Assembly: GCF_901875635.1 (NCBI RefSeq)
Contig: NZ_CABFMN010000151.1
Coordinates: 1-17,933, forward strand
Source of the DNA: Xylophilus ampelinus
GTDB lineage: Bacteria; Pseudomonadota; Gammaproteobacteria; Burkholderiales; Burkholderiaceae_C
Length of the DNA stretch: 17,933 nt
Direction of reading: 5' to 3'
A model generated the notes under the pieces. The model saw nothing but the letters and a program-made list of their open reading frames with translations, was not told the origin of the DNA and did not search any database. This document shows positions 1 to 6,557 of this stretch, one piece after another (the first letter of the stretch is position 1; each line of letters begins with the position of its first letter). The position numbers and the translations under genes are program-made.

Positions 1-2
1 CA

Positions 3-22
3 CCCGCATGATTCCATGCGGG
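3..22 (-). terminator. Hairpin downstream of the 261-aa gene, probable intrinsic terminator
   Basis: An 8-bp perfect inverted repeat (CCCGCATG, 4-nt loop ATTC, CATGCGGG) lies about 18 bp beyond the stop of the minus-strand gene at 41-826. Stem strength and position fit a Rho-independent terminator for that gene. The T-tract that would confirm it would fall outside the window, so this is a candidate only. Confidence 0.45.
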
Positions 23-40
23 CGAAAGGAACCGCCACCT

Positions 41-826
41 TCAATTCACGCGTTCAGCAGATCTCGGGACATCGCCCGCGTAGTCGTCTCGACTGTCAAA
101 GGCCTCGATGCCGAGCACCAGGTAAGGAAATTCGGTCAAAGACGCGCCCTGGCTGTCGCGCAAGCTGAAATCTTCCGGATCAAGGCGGAGCATCTTAGAG
201 TCGAGTTGCGACTTGGGCACACGCGCAACGATCCAGTGTCCAGTCGCCAGATTGGTTTCGGTACGTGCAAGCCCGATCTCAAGGACAGCATTGCCTTCCT
301 CGGCGAACAGCATTTCGACCCCGCGTCGAATAGGGGCCGCCCACGGCGACGCTTTGGCTAGCAAACTCACGCCCGCTGCCTGCGTCAGACTGGCGAGGAG
401 TTCTAAATATGGTTTGGCAAGGTCTGTCGACTTGACCGAGAACAGACCGATCTCAGTTCCAAGTTCGCCGAGGTACGGAACCGGACCAAGTAGGAGCTGG
501 TTGACAACGATCAGACGGTCGAGATGGGAAGGGTCAGCATCCTCAAAAAGTTTGTCGGGCGAAACGACGCTTACGACCTCGCTGCGTCCGTGAATTGGGT
601 GATTGAGCTCGAAGCGGGCATGGATTCCTGCGCGATACTTTGTTGTCCAGCGACGCTCATGCGTGATGCGCGCCGATCGTAGCCATACGCGTAGATATTG
701 CTCGTTCGCCCGAATTGCAGGGGGGGACGCACCCGGCTCATTCAAGCGAAAGTGCGTGTATTCAGTGCTCTCCGAGCCTCGAAGATGGTCGAAGAGTCGC
801 GCCAGAATTCCAGGAGAGTCCGCCAT
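41..826 (-). CDS. Hypothetical protein, 261 aa
   Basis: I do not recognise this protein. It is 261 residues with an ATG start preceded by a good ribosome-binding site (AGAGGA about 6 nt upstream), and its composition is normal for a cytosolic alpha/beta protein: no signal peptide and no membrane segment. The first third is rich in Arg and aromatic residues (YLRVWLRSARITHERRWT, about residues 44-61). The middle has a hydrophobic stretch around LIVVNQLLLGPVPYLGELGTE, and the C-terminal third contains an ATGHWIVARVPKSQLDSKML segment. Nothing resembles a catalytic motif. It is transcribed in the same direction as the large CHAT gene on the far side of the IS66 unit and could once have been in the same locus; that is inference. 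A hairpin follows it. Confidence 0.75.
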   Translation of the reverse strand: MADSPGILARLFDHLRGSESTEYTHFRLNEPGASPPAIRANEQYLRVWLRSARITHERRWTTKYRAGIHARFELNHPIHGRSEVVSVVSPDKLFEDADPSHLDRLIVVNQLLLGPVPYLGELGTEIGLFSVKSTDLAKPYLELLASLTQAAGVSLLAKASPWAAPIRRGVEMLFAEEGNAVLEIGLARTETNLATGHWIVARVPKSQLDSKMLRLDPEDFSLRDSQGASLTEFPYLVLGIEAFDSRDDYAGDVPRSAERVN

Positions 827-860
827 ACGATTTCCTCTAGCGTTGCGCTCTGAAGGCTGT

Positions 861-1182
861 TTAGCTATGCCGCGCGAGCTCGCTCAAGACACTCCACGCG
901 CGGCTGCGCTTGAGCTCGCTGAGGAGTCGGGACAAGCCGATGTCTCCTGAGCGCGAAGTGGCGGCTGCCACACCCACGTGCCACGAACTCTGGGTGCCTG
1001 ACCTCCTCGACGACTGCGCCTGGCTGAAGCAAAGCAATCCATGTTTGATACGGCGACATGCTGACGTCGCTTGCTGCGCTCGAGCCAAGACCTCCAGCTG
1101 AAACCTGCTTGGGCGAACGCATTGGCGATGGCGAGGTCGAGCGCTGGGAATTGCTCGCTGCTCAGGATTAGTGTTGTGGCCA
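861..1182 (-). pseudogene. Possible decayed gene upstream of the 261-aa gene
   Basis: No single frame here gives a convincing protein, but three minus-strand frames look protein-like in turn: an N-terminal part from an ATG at 1182 (MATTLILSSEQFPALDLAIA), a middle part around SPYQTWIALLQPGAVVEEV, and a C-terminal part ending in LSRLLSELKRSRAWSVLSEL with a stop at 861, 35 bp before the next gene. This is what two frameshifts in an old gene would look like. The order matches the direction of the 261-aa gene, suggesting a former operon. From 1183 to the element boundary at 1405 I see no gene. Chance open frames in GC-rich DNA are an alternative, so confidence is low. Confidence 0.25.
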
Positions 1183-1405
1183 TTTGGGGAAACAATCGGC
1201 GGAGTTGGCCGCTTGCGAATCGGGCTGAGGTGCGTCAATCTTTCTGAGCGTCACGGGAGCTTGCTATTTGCCGAAAGTTGAGGCTCTCAGCGGAGAGAGG
1301 TACTACTTTGGTCGTAGGTCGCGCTAGGCTGGGCCGAGGTCGCCGCAGCGCGGTCGTTGGCCAGGCTGCGTCGAGCGCGCGGTGGCTGCTTTGCAGATTG
1401 CCCGG

Positions 1406-1413
1406 GAGCAGGA
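1406..1413. repeat. Left target-site duplication (GAGCAGGA)
   Basis: The 8 bp just outside the left IS66 tip are GAGCAGGA. The same 8 bp lie just outside the right tip at 7793-7800. IS66-family elements typically make 8-bp duplications, so the pair marks one insertion event for the whole 1414-7792 unit. Confidence 0.85.
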
Positions 1414-1453
1414 GTAAGCGTGGCCTCATCACCCCATTGATGGCACAGCCCTG
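1414..1453 (+). repeat. Left terminal inverted repeat of the IS66 unit
   Basis: It starts GTAAGCGTGGCCTCATC, a typical IS66-family tip. All 40 bp recur in inverted orientation at 7753-7792; the identity ends abruptly after 40 bp on the inner side. The first 10 bp also match the inverted sequence at the native right end (4407-4416). Confidence 0.9.
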
Positions 1454-1514
1454 ACCGCCGAGCATGTGTGTCCATATGCAGGACTCTGGACACATCTCTC
1501 AATGGAGCGGCCCG

Positions 1515-2066
1515 ATGGTCGAGCGCACTATGCGCAATGGCAAACGGATCTACACCTCGGCATTCAAGGCTTGGTTGGTGGAACATGCCCGTGTGCCGGG
1601 CGTGTCGGTCTCCGGCCTGGCGGTGCGCCACGGCGTCAACGCGAACCTGCTGCGCCACTGGATGCGCCTGGAGCACTGGGGCTCTTCTGCGACTGCTCCC
1701 GTGCTGTTGCCCGTGACCGTCACGCAGCCAGAGCCTGCCGCAGTGCCGACGCGCATGGCCGAAGGATCGGCACCGATTGAGATCGCGCTGGGCGAGGCCG
1801 TCGTGCGGGTTCCGGCCGACGCGAACCTTCAGCACCTGCGCCCCGTCCTGCAGGCGCTGCGCGCATTATCGGCCCGCCAGCGAACACCCAGGTCTGGCTG
1901 GTGGCCGGTCACACCGACATGCGCAAGGGCTTCGACGGCCTGGCCGCGCTGGTGCAGACGGCCCTGGCGCAGAGCCCGTTCAAGGGCCACGTCTTCGTCT
2001 TCCGTGGCCGCCGCGGTGACATCGTCAAGCTGCTGTGGTTCGACGGCCAGGGGCTGTTGCTGCTGA
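1515..2066 (+). CDS. tnpA: IS66 TnpA (accessory transposition protein), stop codon lost
   Basis: TnpA is the small helix-turn-helix protein of IS66-family elements. The normal part runs from the ATG at 1515 (GGAG 7 nt upstream) to about 1865: an HTH region around YTSAFKAWLVEHARVPG and VSGLAVRHGVNANLLRHWM, then the usual C-terminal block with EIALGEAVVRVPADANLQ. In relatives the gene ends at an ATGA overlap with tnpB. Here that place reads ATTATC, so the TGA has become TTA and the frame runs on for about 66 codons of out-of-frame tnpB sequence to 2066. The tail is rich in Arg, Trp, Cys and Ser and is not native. The ancestral product would be about 117 aa. An upstream ATG at 1464 adds residues that do not look like TnpA. 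The family call is secure; function of the extended form is doubtful. Confidence 0.85.
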   Translation: MVERTMRNGKRIYTSAFKAWLVEHARVPGVSVSGLAVRHGVNANLLRHWMRLEHWGSSATAPVLLPVTVTQPEPAAVPTRMAEGSAPIEIALGEAVVRVPADANLQHLRPVLQALRALSARQRTPRSGWWPVTPTCARASTAWPRWCRRPWRRARSRATSSSSVAAAVTSSSCCGSTARGCCC

Positions 2067-2212
2067 GCAAGCGGCTGGAGCGAGGGCGCTTCATCTGGCC
2101 GCAGGCCAGCAGCGGCAGCGTGGCCCTCACGCCAGCGCAACTGTCCATGCTGCTGGAGGGCATCGACTGGCGCATGCCGGTGCGCACGCACCACCCCGAG
2201 TTGGCGGCATAG
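1901..2212 (+). CDS. tnpB: IS66 TnpB (Orf2-like accessory transposition protein), original start lost
   Basis: The conserved IS66 Orf2 motif is plain: AGHTDMRKGFDGLAALVQ, then FVFRGRRGDIVKLLWFDGQG and a C-terminal SMLLEGIDWRMP. TnpB is required with TnpA and TnpC for transposition in studied members. Homologous sequence starts upstream of the annotated start, with an ATT codon at 1865 followed by IGPPANTQVWL; family members have ATG there. The first standard start codon in frame is the GTG at 1901, which removes 12 residues. ATT can start translation weakly, so a full-length product at low level is possible. tnpC follows 60 bp downstream. Confidence 0.85.
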   Translation: MAGHTDMRKGFDGLAALVQTALAQSPFKGHVFVFRGRRGDIVKLLWFDGQGLLLLSKRLERGRFIWPQASSGSVALTPAQLSMLLEGIDWRMPVRTHHPELAA

Positions 2213-2272
2213 CCACACCGGCGTGCCGTCGGTGGCACTACCGATTGCCCAGGGTGCGCCCCTGCGGCACAG

Positions 2273-3850
2273 TTGAGGCCTGTGTCGACACCACCACCCG
2301 CCGAGCCCCACACCGTCGAAGGCTTGCTGCGCGTGATCGAGGTGCGCGATGGCGAACTCGCCGTGCTGCGCCTGATGGTGGACAAGCTCAAGCTGCAACT
2401 GCTGCGCCGCGTGCGCGCGCAGTTCGGCAGCTCCAGCGAACAGCTGCAGGCCAGCCTGATCGACGAGCAGGCGCTGCCCGTTGCGACCTGCAAGCCCACT
2501 GGCACCAAGACCGAGGCCGCCAACGCACCCACCATCGACCGCAGCCTGCCGGCGCACCTGCCGCGCGAGGCGCAAGTGCATCGCCCCGAGACGAACGCCG
2601 CACACCACGACGCATCAGGCCAGCCCTGCGGTTGCACCGCCTGTGGCTGGCGGCTGCGCCAGATCGGCCAGGACGTCTCCGAGCAACTGGAGTACGTGCT
2701 GGCGCGCTTCAAGGTGATCCGCCATGTGCGGCCCAAGCTGGCCTGCGTGCGCTGCCAGTCCATCTTCCAGGCGGACGCCGCCAGCCGTCCCATCGCACGC
2801 GGGCTGGCCGCAGCAGGCCTGCTGGCCCACGTGCTGGTGTCCAAGTATTGCGACCACCTGCCGCTGTGCCGGCAAAGCGGCATCTACGCGCGCAGCGGCG
2901 TGCAGATCGACCGCTCCACCATGGCCGGCTGGGTCGATCACAGCGAGCGGCTGCTCGCGCCGCTCGTGGCCGCGCTGGGCCGCTACACGCTGGCGGCGGC
3001 CAAGCTGCACGCCGACGACACGCCCGTGCCGGTGTTGGCACCTGGCCAGGGCAAGACGCGCACTGCACGCCTGTGGGTCTACGTGCGCGACGACCGGCCC
3101 GCCGGCGCCGGCGAACCACCCGCAGCCTGGTACCAGTACACGCCCGACCGCAAGGGCGAACATCCGCAGCGCCACCTGCGCCACTTCCAGGGCGTGCTCC
3201 AGGCCGATGCCTACGGCGGCTGGGGCAAGCTATACGACAGCGGCCAGGTCACCGAGGCGGCCTGCTGGGCGCATGCACGCCGGCCGTGGTGGGACCTGTA
3301 CCTGAGCGCCGGCAAGACCGAGGCCTCCATCGCAGCCCAGGCGCTGCAACGCATCGCGGCGCTTTACGCGGTGGAGAAGGAGGTCCGTGGCCAGCCACCG
3401 GATGTGCGCAAGGCTCACCGCCAGGCCCGCGCCGGCCCGCTGCTCGATGAGCTGCACGCCTGGCTGAGCAGCCTGGTGGGGCGCGTGTCGGCCAAGTCCG
3501 ATCTGGCGCGCGCCATCGGCTACACCCTCACACGCTGGCAGGCGCTGACGCGCTACCGCGATGACGGGCGCATCGAGATGGACAACAACGCAGCCGAACG
3601 TGCCTTGCGCGGGATAGCGCTGGGCCGGGGCAACTACCTGTTCATGGGCTCGGATGCCGGCGGCGAGCGAGCCGCTGCGATCTACAGCCTGGTGCACACG
3701 GCCAAGCTCAACGGGCTCGATCCCGAGGCCTACCTGCGCGAGGTGCTGGGGCGCATTGCCGACCATCCGATCTGCCAGATCGAGGAACTGCTGCCGTGGA
3801 ACATCGGCAGAGGCGAGGCGGTGGGCGACGAGCAGCGACGCGCCGCATGA
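2273..3850 (+). CDS. tnpC: IS66 TnpC transposase (DDE)
   Basis: This is the large IS66 transposase, 525 aa from a TTG at 2273; a GTG at 2282 (giving MSTPPPAEPHTVEG) may be the real start. Domains in order: an N-terminal leucine-rich coiled coil (about 20-55), a zinc-binding segment with CGCTACGW and later CVRCQSIF (about 121-165), then the DDE domain. Candidate catalytic residues are in LHADDTPV (Asp 248/249), LQADAYGG (Asp 312) and NNAAERAL (Glu 442), followed by the usual NYLFMGSDAGGERAA and the C-terminal DHPICQIEELLPWN. All are present and the length is normal, so the enzyme looks intact. The last codons overlap the next gene as ATGA. Confidence 0.95.
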   Translation: MRPVSTPPPAEPHTVEGLLRVIEVRDGELAVLRLMVDKLKLQLLRRVRAQFGSSSEQLQASLIDEQALPVATCKPTGTKTEAANAPTIDRSLPAHLPREAQVHRPETNAAHHDASGQPCGCTACGWRLRQIGQDVSEQLEYVLARFKVIRHVRPKLACVRCQSIFQADAASRPIARGLAAAGLLAHVLVSKYCDHLPLCRQSGIYARSGVQIDRSTMAGWVDHSERLLAPLVAALGRYTLAAAKLHADDTPVPVLAPGQGKTRTARLWVYVRDDRPAGAGEPPAAWYQYTPDRKGEHPQRHLRHFQGVLQADAYGGWGKLYDSGQVTEAACWAHARRPWWDLYLSAGKTEASIAAQALQRIAALYAVEKEVRGQPPDVRKAHRQARAGPLLDELHAWLSSLVGRVSAKSDLARAIGYTLTRWQALTRYRDDGRIEMDNNAAERALRGIALGRGNYLFMGSDAGGERAAAIYSLVHTAKLNGLDPEAYLREVLGRIADHPICQIEELLPWNIGRGEAVGDEQRRAA

Positions 3851-4368
3851 GCCGCGACGTCGACCCGCGCCTGCTGGAACTGCTGAACACCGCCAGCAGC
3901 CTGCAGCTGTTCGAGCTGAGCACCGTCATCGAGCGGCTGCTGGCCGATCCGCGTCGCATCATCGCCGTGCGGGTGAACCTGCACCTTGGCCAGACGGTAC
4001 GCTTCCTGGACTGGCGCGACGGCGGCCTGCGCGAGGGCAAGGTGCTGGCCATGAAGGACACGCAGGTCGTACTGCAGGACCTGCGCGAGCGGCGTGAATG
4101 GAAGCTGCCCTATACGGCCATCGAGCCGCCGTCAGCCGACGCCGACCGAGCGCAGCAAGGCGCAGCGATGCCGCCTGCGCCGAATGCGCCCAAGCCCACG
4201 CGCGAGGACTTCCGCCGCGGCGACAAGGTGGCCTTCGAGGACAAGTATCTGCAGACGGTGGTTGGCACCGTCGTGCGGATCAACGAGTGCACGGCGACGG
4301 TCGATGCCGGTGGTGGCAATACGTGGCGCGTGGGCTTCGCGCTGCTGCGCCGCGTGCTGGACATCTGA
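3847..4368 (+). CDS. IS66-linked fourth ORF with two SH3-like repeats
   Basis: This 173-aa gene starts at an ATG overlapping the tnpC stop (ATGA) and lies inside the IS66 tips, so it belongs to the element. Its start is set by that overlap; a longer frame from 3796 would read into tnpC. The N-terminal 35 residues are helical (DPRLLELLNTASSLQLFELS). Two similar units follow: one with GQTVRFLDWRDGGLREGKVL and WKLPYTAIE, the other with RGDKVAFEDKYLQTVVGTVV and NTWRVGFALLRRV. Both have the hydrophobic-Gly-charged spacing of small beta-barrel (KOW/Tudor-like) folds, joined by an Ala/Pro linker. The role is unknown; a nucleic-acid or transposase accessory role is a guess from position. Confidence 0.8.
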   Translation: MSRDVDPRLLELLNTASSLQLFELSTVIERLLADPRRIIAVRVNLHLGQTVRFLDWRDGGLREGKVLAMKDTQVVLQDLRERREWKLPYTAIEPPSADADRAQQGAAMPPAPNAPKPTREDFRRGDKVAFEDKYLQTVVGTVVRINECTATVDAGGGNTWRVGFALLRRVLDI

Positions 4369-4397
4369 GATTCCGCCGAACAGCCAGGATCAAGATG

Positions 4398-4416
4398 GGC
4401 CTTCGCCCACGCTTAC
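4398..4416 (-). repeat. Native right end of the IS66 core
   Basis: Read inward from 4416 it begins GTAAGCGTGG, matching the first 10 bp of the left tip, with looser similarity further in. It lies 48 bp beyond the fourth ORF and exactly where IS3 orfB is cut, which fixes it as the IS66 end. Confidence 0.8.
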
Positions 4417-4818
4417 GGTTGACCCGGTCCAGCGGGCACGGCGCCCGGCCATCGCTGATGGTGGTACGCACCACCTTGCCACGGCACACGCCCTGCAAGC
4501 CCAGGCGCCGCATCAGCCGCTCGACCGTGCAGCGCGCAATGGCAATGCCTTCGCGGTTGAGCTGTTTCCAGACCTTGTCGGCGCCATAGACCTGCATGTT
4601 GGCGTGCCACACGCGCTGGATGTGCGGCATCAGGGCATCGTCACGTTGTGCTCTGGCGCAGCGTCGCTCGGGGTTGCGCTGCTGGTTCGCGTAGCGCCAA
4701 TAGCCTGACGGGGCGACCTGCAACACCTTGCAGATCGACTCGACCCCGTAGGCCTGTCGATGCTGGTCGATGAAGCCCTTCAGGACTTCAGACGGCGGTC
4801 GAGCTCCGTCTGGGCGAA
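4417..4818 (-). pseudogene. IS3-family OrfB transposase, N-terminal fragment
   Basis: The frame carries the HTH_21-like N-terminal part of an IS3-group OrfB: GFIDQHRQAYGVESICKVLQ, APSGYWRYANQQ, VYGADKVWKQLNREG and VERLMRRLGLQGV, ending at CPLDRVNR. The catalytic DDE core that should follow is absent because the IS66 right end begins there; the frame then reads meaningless IS66 sequence to 4280. Like its relatives it lacks a strong start of its own and would be made by a -1 frameshift from orfA, near the T-run in the codons for AFFAQTELD. It is not functional. Confidence 0.85.
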
Positions 4819-5106
4819 AAACGCACTGGCCAGCTTCAAGATCTCGTTGGCCTTGCGCAGCTCTTTGTTCTCGCGCTCGAGTTCCTTGAGGCGCTGCAGC
4901 TCAGATGTGGTGATGCCCTCGCGCACGCCGCTGTCGATCTCATGGCGCTTGACCCAGGTGTGCAGGGTTTGCGGCACACAGCCAATCTTGGGCGCGATCG
5001 AATCTATGGCCGCCCACAGCGAGGGGTACTCGCCCCGGTGCTCCAGCACCATACGAACAGCTCGTTCGCGCACTTCGGGTGAAAACTGGTTCGACTTCTT
5101 GCTCAT
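4780..5106 (-). CDS. IS3-family OrfA
   Basis: This is a full-length 108-aa OrfA: an N-terminal helix-turn-helix ([20 protein letters not shown] through [15 protein letters not shown], about residues 8-62) and a C-terminal leucine-zipper coiled coil ([20 protein letters not shown]) for multimerisation. The ATG at 5106 lies 50 bp inside the element tip. It would normally be fused to OrfB by frameshifting, but OrfB is truncated here, so the protein probably has no transposition role; such orphan OrfA proteins can bind IS3 ends. Confidence 0.9.
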   Translation of the reverse strand: MSKKSNQFSPEVRERAVRMVLEHRGEYPSLWAAIDSIAPKIGCVPQTLHTWVKRHEIDSGVREGITTSELQRLKELERENKELRKANEILKLASAFFAQTELDRRLKS

Positions 5107-5130
5107 GGCTCCATCCTCTCAGGGAAAAGA

Positions 5131-5156
5131 GCCTCCTCAAAACCCGGGGCGGTTCA
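5131..5156 (-). repeat. IS3-family terminal repeat (orfA side)
   Basis: Read on the minus strand from 5156 the tip is TGAACCGCCCCGGGTTTTGA and continues to GGAGGC. It matches the tip at 15753 over 17 bp without change and again at GGAGGC, showing that both fragments come from the same IS type. Confidence 0.8.
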
Positions 5157-5177
5157 CTGTGTTGACGCGTGGGTGCT

Positions 5178-5612
5178 TTAGTCCTTGAGGTCCGCTGGCA
5201 CCTTGCCGCCGTTGGCTGCAACCTTGTTCATGACCTGGCGGTGAAGCCAAATGTTCATGCTGGCCGAGTCGTTCGTGTCCCCCGTGTAGTTGAGTTCCTT
5301 GGCGAGCTCTTTGCGCGAGTTGAGCGAACTGTCCAGGTCCAAAAGCTTCATGAGGTCGACGATAGAAGTCTTCCAGTTCAGCTTTTCGCCGGCCTTTGCT
5401 GCCTTGTCGTCCAGCAGCTTTTCCACGTCCACTTCACTCATGACGGCAGGTGCAGGCGCGGCAGCAGGCGTTGCGGTGCCTCCAGGGGTGGCGGCGGAGG
5501 GCGTGGCGGTAGGAGCACCAGCGGTAGGGGCGGTCGATCCGGCTTGTGCGGGTGCGTTCGCTGCATGCGACGACGGGAAAATCTTGCTGAAAATGTTGCT
5601 GAGAATGCCCAT
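5178..5612 (-). CDS. DUF3597 family protein (copy 1)
   Basis: A 144-aa protein of the DUF3597 family, whose biochemical role is not established. The ATG at 5612 has GGAGA 6 nt upstream and gives the family's usual start (MGILSNIFSKIF); the frame is open further up to 5759 but that part is not family-like. Layout: a short amphipathic N-terminus, a low-complexity Ala/Pro/Thr linker (about 15-55), and a conserved C-terminal domain with GEKLNWKTSIVDLMKLLDLD, SRKELAKELNYTGD, MNIWLHRQVMNKVAANGG and the end KVPADLKD. It is divergent from the DUF883 cluster at 5855, sits just beyond the IS3 tip, and is cargo of the IS66 unit. A paralogue lies at 13975-14385. Confidence 0.9.
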   Translation of the reverse strand: MGILSNIFSKIFPSSHAANAPAQAGSTAPTAGAPTATPSAATPGGTATPAAAPAPAVMSEVDVEKLLDDKAAKAGEKLNWKTSIVDLMKLLDLDSSLNSRKELAKELNYTGDTNDSASMNIWLHRQVMNKVAANGGKVPADLKD

Positions 5613-5854
5613 GTTGGTCTCCGTTTGAAAGAGATTGAGCTTTGCTCGACGCGTGTTTCGCCTTTGTGAGCCCAGCTTGCAGCGAAAAGTAGGAATTGAC
5701 CCCGTTCGGTGGCCATGTGCTTCGGAATGAATGTCGGCTGGCCGCTGCTCGCGAAGCAAGGCTCCCGGCCTACGAACGTGTGCTCTGCTGACTCACAGAG
5801 AGGGAATGTGGAAAAACCGATACCGGAGCCTGAACTCAACCTACAAGGAACGCC

Positions 5855-6163
5855 ATGGACAACGACACTCCCCCCGACCAACAACGCAACGACGAACACA
5901 GCTCCAACGATTCCAACGGGGGCGTGAAAGGCGCTGCAACTGAAGCGGTCGACGCTGGAAAGGCGTACGCCAAGAACGCGGTGAACTCTGCTGGGAAGAA
6001 GCTCAACGCCACTCGGTCTCAGCTCAGCGACGCATGCGACTCGGTCGTGAAGGCCATCAACGACGAGCCGGTCAAAGCGGTGGTCGCCACAGCAGTGGTG
6101 AGTTCGCTGCTCACTACCTTGCTCGTGTCAGCGCTCCGCCCGAGCTACCGCTACTACGATTGA
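5855..6163 (+). CDS. DUF883/YqjD-ElaB-like C-tail membrane protein
   Basis: A 102-aa protein with a polar, charged N-terminal half (Asn/Asp/Gln rich), a helical middle (AGKAYAKNAVNSAGKKLNAT) and one C-terminal membrane helix (VVATAVVSSLLTTLLVSAL), ending RPSYRYYD. This is the layout of the DUF883 family, whose E. coli member YqjD is an inner-membrane protein reported to bind ribosomes in stationary phase. The ATG is preceded by AAGGA. It is the first gene of a three-gene run; the next starts 14 bp after its stop. The linkage to a YqjE/holin-like gene mirrors the yqjD-yqjE pair, which supports the call. Confidence 0.8.
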   Translation: MDNDTPPDQQRNDEHSSNDSNGGVKGAATEAVDAGKAYAKNAVNSAGKKLNATRSQLSDACDSVVKAINDEPVKAVVATAVVSSLLTTLLVSALRPSYRYYD

Positions 6164-6176
6164 CTGTGAGGCTGCG

Positions 6177-6557
6177 GTGATTCACCCCATATTCAGGGCG
6201 GTCCTTCGCCGCCCCGACTTGCTCGCTGTTCACCTGGCGAACTATGTCGACCTCTTGAAGGGCGAGGCCGTATCGTTGGCTACCTCATGGGCCGTCAGAG
6301 CAGCAGGCGGAGTGGTTGCCGTAGTGTCGGCCATGCTTGCTTTGGGGCTCACGGGCGTAGCTGTCATGCTCGGCTTTTTGCACGGGTCGTTTCATTGGGT
6401 GCTAGCCGCAGTTCCCGGTGTTGCATGGGTGTTGGCCGCCATCGGCGTCGCGCTGGCCATGCGCTCGACCACGAAAGAAAAAGTCGAAGACGTGAAGGAA
6501 GAAGTCGAGGCGGACCTAACTGTCTTGAGGAAAGTGAAGGAGGCTTCGAATGACTGA
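6177..6557 (+). CDS. YqjE / phage-holin-like family membrane protein
   Basis: A 126-aa protein with a GTG start and two strong membrane segments, about residues 40-66 (AAGGVVAVVSAMLALGLTGV) and 75-96 (WVLAAVPGVAWVLAAIGVAL). A charged C-terminal helix follows (KEKVEDVKEEVEADLTVLRK). The short loop between two helices and the charged tail are typical of the holin-superfamily protein called YqjE. The last 8 bp overlap the start of the next gene, so the two are probably translationally coupled. A role in envelope or stress physiology is inferred from the family and the yqjD-like neighbour. Confidence 0.8.
   Translation: MIHPIFRAVLRRPDLLAVHLANYVDLLKGEAVSLATSWAVRAAGGVVAVVSAMLALGLTGVAVMLGFLHGSFHWVLAAVPGVAWVLAAIGVALAMRSTTKEKVEDVKEEVEADLTVLRKVKEASND

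Larger units (their letters stand above)
1414..4416 (+). mobile_element. Core IS66-family insertion sequence (tnpA-tnpB-tnpC plus fourth ORF)
   Basis: This is the standard IS66 portion of the larger unit: left tip at 1414, four tightly spaced or overlapping genes in one direction, and a right tip ending CCCACGCTTAC at 4416. The IS3 orfB frame on the minus strand stops matching its family exactly at 4417, so the IS66 right end interrupts that gene. The 8 bp outside the right tip (GGTTGACC) differ from the 8 bp outside the left tip (GAGCAGGA), so this core is not a simple insertion at its present site. The outer right end at 7792 explains the mismatch. Confidence 0.8.
4417..5156 (-). mobile_element. 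5' half of an IS3-family element, cut by IS66
   Basis: The terminus at 5156 reads TGAACCGCCCCGGGTTTTGA on the minus strand, a typical IS3-family tip starting TGA. orfA and the first third of orfB follow. The element is lost at 4417, where the IS66 right end begins. A terminus of the same kind, attached to an orfB 3' end, is found at 15753, but in the same orientation and at a higher coordinate, so it is not simply the other half displaced by the IS66 insertion. Confidence 0.85.

Noticed and set aside
2035..3450. 471-codon plus-strand frame overlapping tnpC.
   Set aside because: Very rich in Arg, Ala, Pro and Gly, out of frame with the DDE motifs of tnpC; a shadow frame.
1829..3766. Long minus-strand open frames (259, 324, 189 and 178 codons) across the IS66 genes.
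   Set aside because: They are antisense to tnpB and tnpC, which carry clear family motifs; the minus frames are GC-driven shadows.
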